Positions 4,738 through 5,764 of a stretch of DNA of 5,764 bases are shown piece after piece. Each line of letters starts with the position of its first letter. Position 1 is the stretch's first letter. The translations under genes and the position numbers were made by a program. The DNA comes from Candidatus Methanosuratincola petrocarbonis (ex Vanwonterghem et al. 2016) (GTDB lineage Archaea > Thermoproteota > Methanomethylicia > Methanomethylicales > Methanomethylicaceae), in contig MAGV01000074.1 in NCBI GenBank assembly GCA_001717015.1, forward strand, positions 21,672 through 27,435, read 5' to 3'. The notes beneath the pieces were generated by a model. It did not search any database. It was not told the DNA's origin and saw nothing but the letters and a program-made list of their open reading frames with translations.

Positions 4738-5764
4738 ATGGGCCCTTCGGTAGAACGCCTCTTCTCGCCCCAGTCTGTCTGCATCATCGGGGCTTCTAGG
4801 GATCCCGAAGCCTGGGGTCATGTCCTGCTCCGTAACATTTTGAATGGGGGATTCCGCGGCAAGATCTATGCAGTGAATCCGAGAGCGGATGAAGTGCTCG
4901 GGATACGTTGCCACAAATCCGTGATCGAACTGCCTGAGGAGATTGACCTTGCAGTGATAGCGCTGCCTAGCAGCCTGGTTTATGATGCGGTAGTTGAGTG
5001 CGGGGAGAGGGGCGTTAAGTTCGCAATTGTGGTCTCAGCTGGATTCGGGGAGTCTGGGCACTCTGAGCTTGAACGCAAGGTTATCCAGGCAGCAAAGGCA
5101 CGCGGGATCCGGGTTATCGGTCCTAATTGCATGGGAGTATACAGCTCCCACTCGGATCTAGTTTCGACCTTCACTTCCCTCGTGCCCCCAAAGGGAGGGA
5201 TCTCGTTTGTATCCCAGAGCGGTGCTGTAGGCACAACCGTCCTGGCTTGGGCAAAGGAACACGGTGTTGGATTCAGCAAGTTCGTGAGCATTGGGAACGA
5301 ATCCGACCTTTCCATCCCTGAACTTCTGGAGTACTTTGAAAATGACGAAAGCACGCGCGTGATCGCACTTTATTTGGAGACGGTCCGTAATGGTCGCAGT
5401 TTTGTCTCTTCTTTGTCCTCCTGCACCCTGAAGAAGCCAGTCGTTGCGATGAAAGTGGGGACAACGTCTGCGGGTGTTGCGGCAGCATCATCACACACTG
5501 GTGCCATCGCAGTCGAGGACAAGATTGTTGAGGGAATATTCAGGCAGTTCTCAGTGATCAGGGCGAGGGATCCCGGGGAGCTCTTCCGGATATCCTTTGC
5601 ATTCTCGAGCCTTCCCATCCCTGCAGGGCGCAATGCCGCCGTGGTTACGACCGGAGGGGGGTGGGGGATAGAATGCGCCGACGCCCTTGAGACGAGGGGG
5701 ATCGTGCTGCCTCCGCTCCCAAAGCCGGTTTTTGAGGTTGCGGACAAAGTGCTTCCGGAGTTCT
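4738..5764 (+). CDS. Acyl-CoA synthetase (NDP-forming), alpha-type portion, truncated at the right edge
   Basis: The first 342 codons of a protein related to the ADP-forming acetyl-CoA synthetase alpha subunit and succinyl-CoA synthetase. The family converts acyl-CoA, ADP and phosphate to acid, ATP and CoA. The CoA-binding Rossmann domain starts with VCIIGASRDP (14-23) and ends near IGPNCMGV (127-134). The succinyl-CoA-ligase-like domain begins at about 150 with SQSGAVG (159-165) and IGNESDL (185-191), and carries the phosphohistidine H253 in SSHTGAIA. A third domain follows (VVTTGGGWGIE, near 300). An in-frame TAA at 4732-4734 forces the start to the ATG at 4738, and there is no ribosome site. 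The gene may encode only the alpha chain or a fused alpha-beta protein; the end is outside the window. The acyl substrate (acetate, longer acid or 4-hydroxybutyrate) cannot be told. Confidence 0.92.
   Translation, partial: MGPSVERLFSPQSVCIIGASRDPEAWGHVLLRNILNGGFRGKIYAVNPRADEVLGIRCHKSVIELPEEIDLAVIALPSSLVYDAVVECGERGVKFAIVVSAGFGESGHSELERKVIQAAKARGIRVIGPNCMGVYSSHSDLVSTFTSLVPPKGGISFVSQSGAVGTTVLAWAKEHGVGFSKFVSIGNESDLSIPELLEYFENDESTRVIALYLETVRNGRSFVSSLSSCTLKKPVVAMKVGTTSAGVAAASSHTGAIAVEDKIVEGIFRQFSVIRARDPGELFRISFAFSSLPIPAGRNAAVVTTGGGWGIECADALETRGIVLPPLPKPVFEVADKVLPEF

Noticed and set aside
4980..5747. Two minus-strand open frames of 124 and 125 codons
   Set aside because: They are antisense to the acyl-CoA synthetase, whose frame is open throughout with conserved motifs. 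Their Ser/Pro/Thr-rich products look like shadow translation.

Overview
The window looks archaeal. The visible genes belong to archaeal-type families: a phosphoglycolate phosphatase of the archaeal HAD type, a beta-CASP metallo-beta-lactamase ribonuclease, a stand-alone NifB without a NifX domain, and an ADP-forming acyl-CoA synthetase. Signals also fit archaea: AT-rich box A elements lie about 25 bases upstream of likely transcript starts, GGAGG-type ribosome sites occur, TTG starts are used, and one gene appears leaderless. An anaerobe is likely because NifB is an oxygen-labile radical SAM enzyme and ADP-forming acyl-CoA synthetase is typical of archaeal fermentative or acetate metabolism. 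I cannot place it more precisely than an archaeon (Thermoproteota-like or methanogen-related lineages are both possible).

Layout. From 1110 down to the left edge, three genes run on the minus strand as a tight operon: a small thioredoxin with an unusual WCSIC site, then phosphoglycolate phosphatase, then the first codons of an unidentified gene cut by the window edge. Divergent from it, from 1269 to 2777, is a beta-CASP nuclease with a full set of catalytic residues. It converges, with only 3 bp between stop codons, on a minus-strand nifB (2781-3665). Upstream of nifB on the same strand is a small winged-helix-like protein (3705-4109). Divergent from that is an unrecognised 151-residue protein (4237-4692), followed by the 5' part of an acyl-CoA synthetase (NDP-forming), which runs off the right edge.

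How they fit. The genes are mostly housekeeping or central-metabolic neighbours and do not form one obvious pathway. The most interesting item is nifB with no other nif gene in view, sitting behind a putative small DNA-binding protein and a promoter containing a perfect inverted repeat. No CRISPR array, mobile element, tRNA or rRNA was seen, and there is no gene-free stretch longer than about 130 bases.
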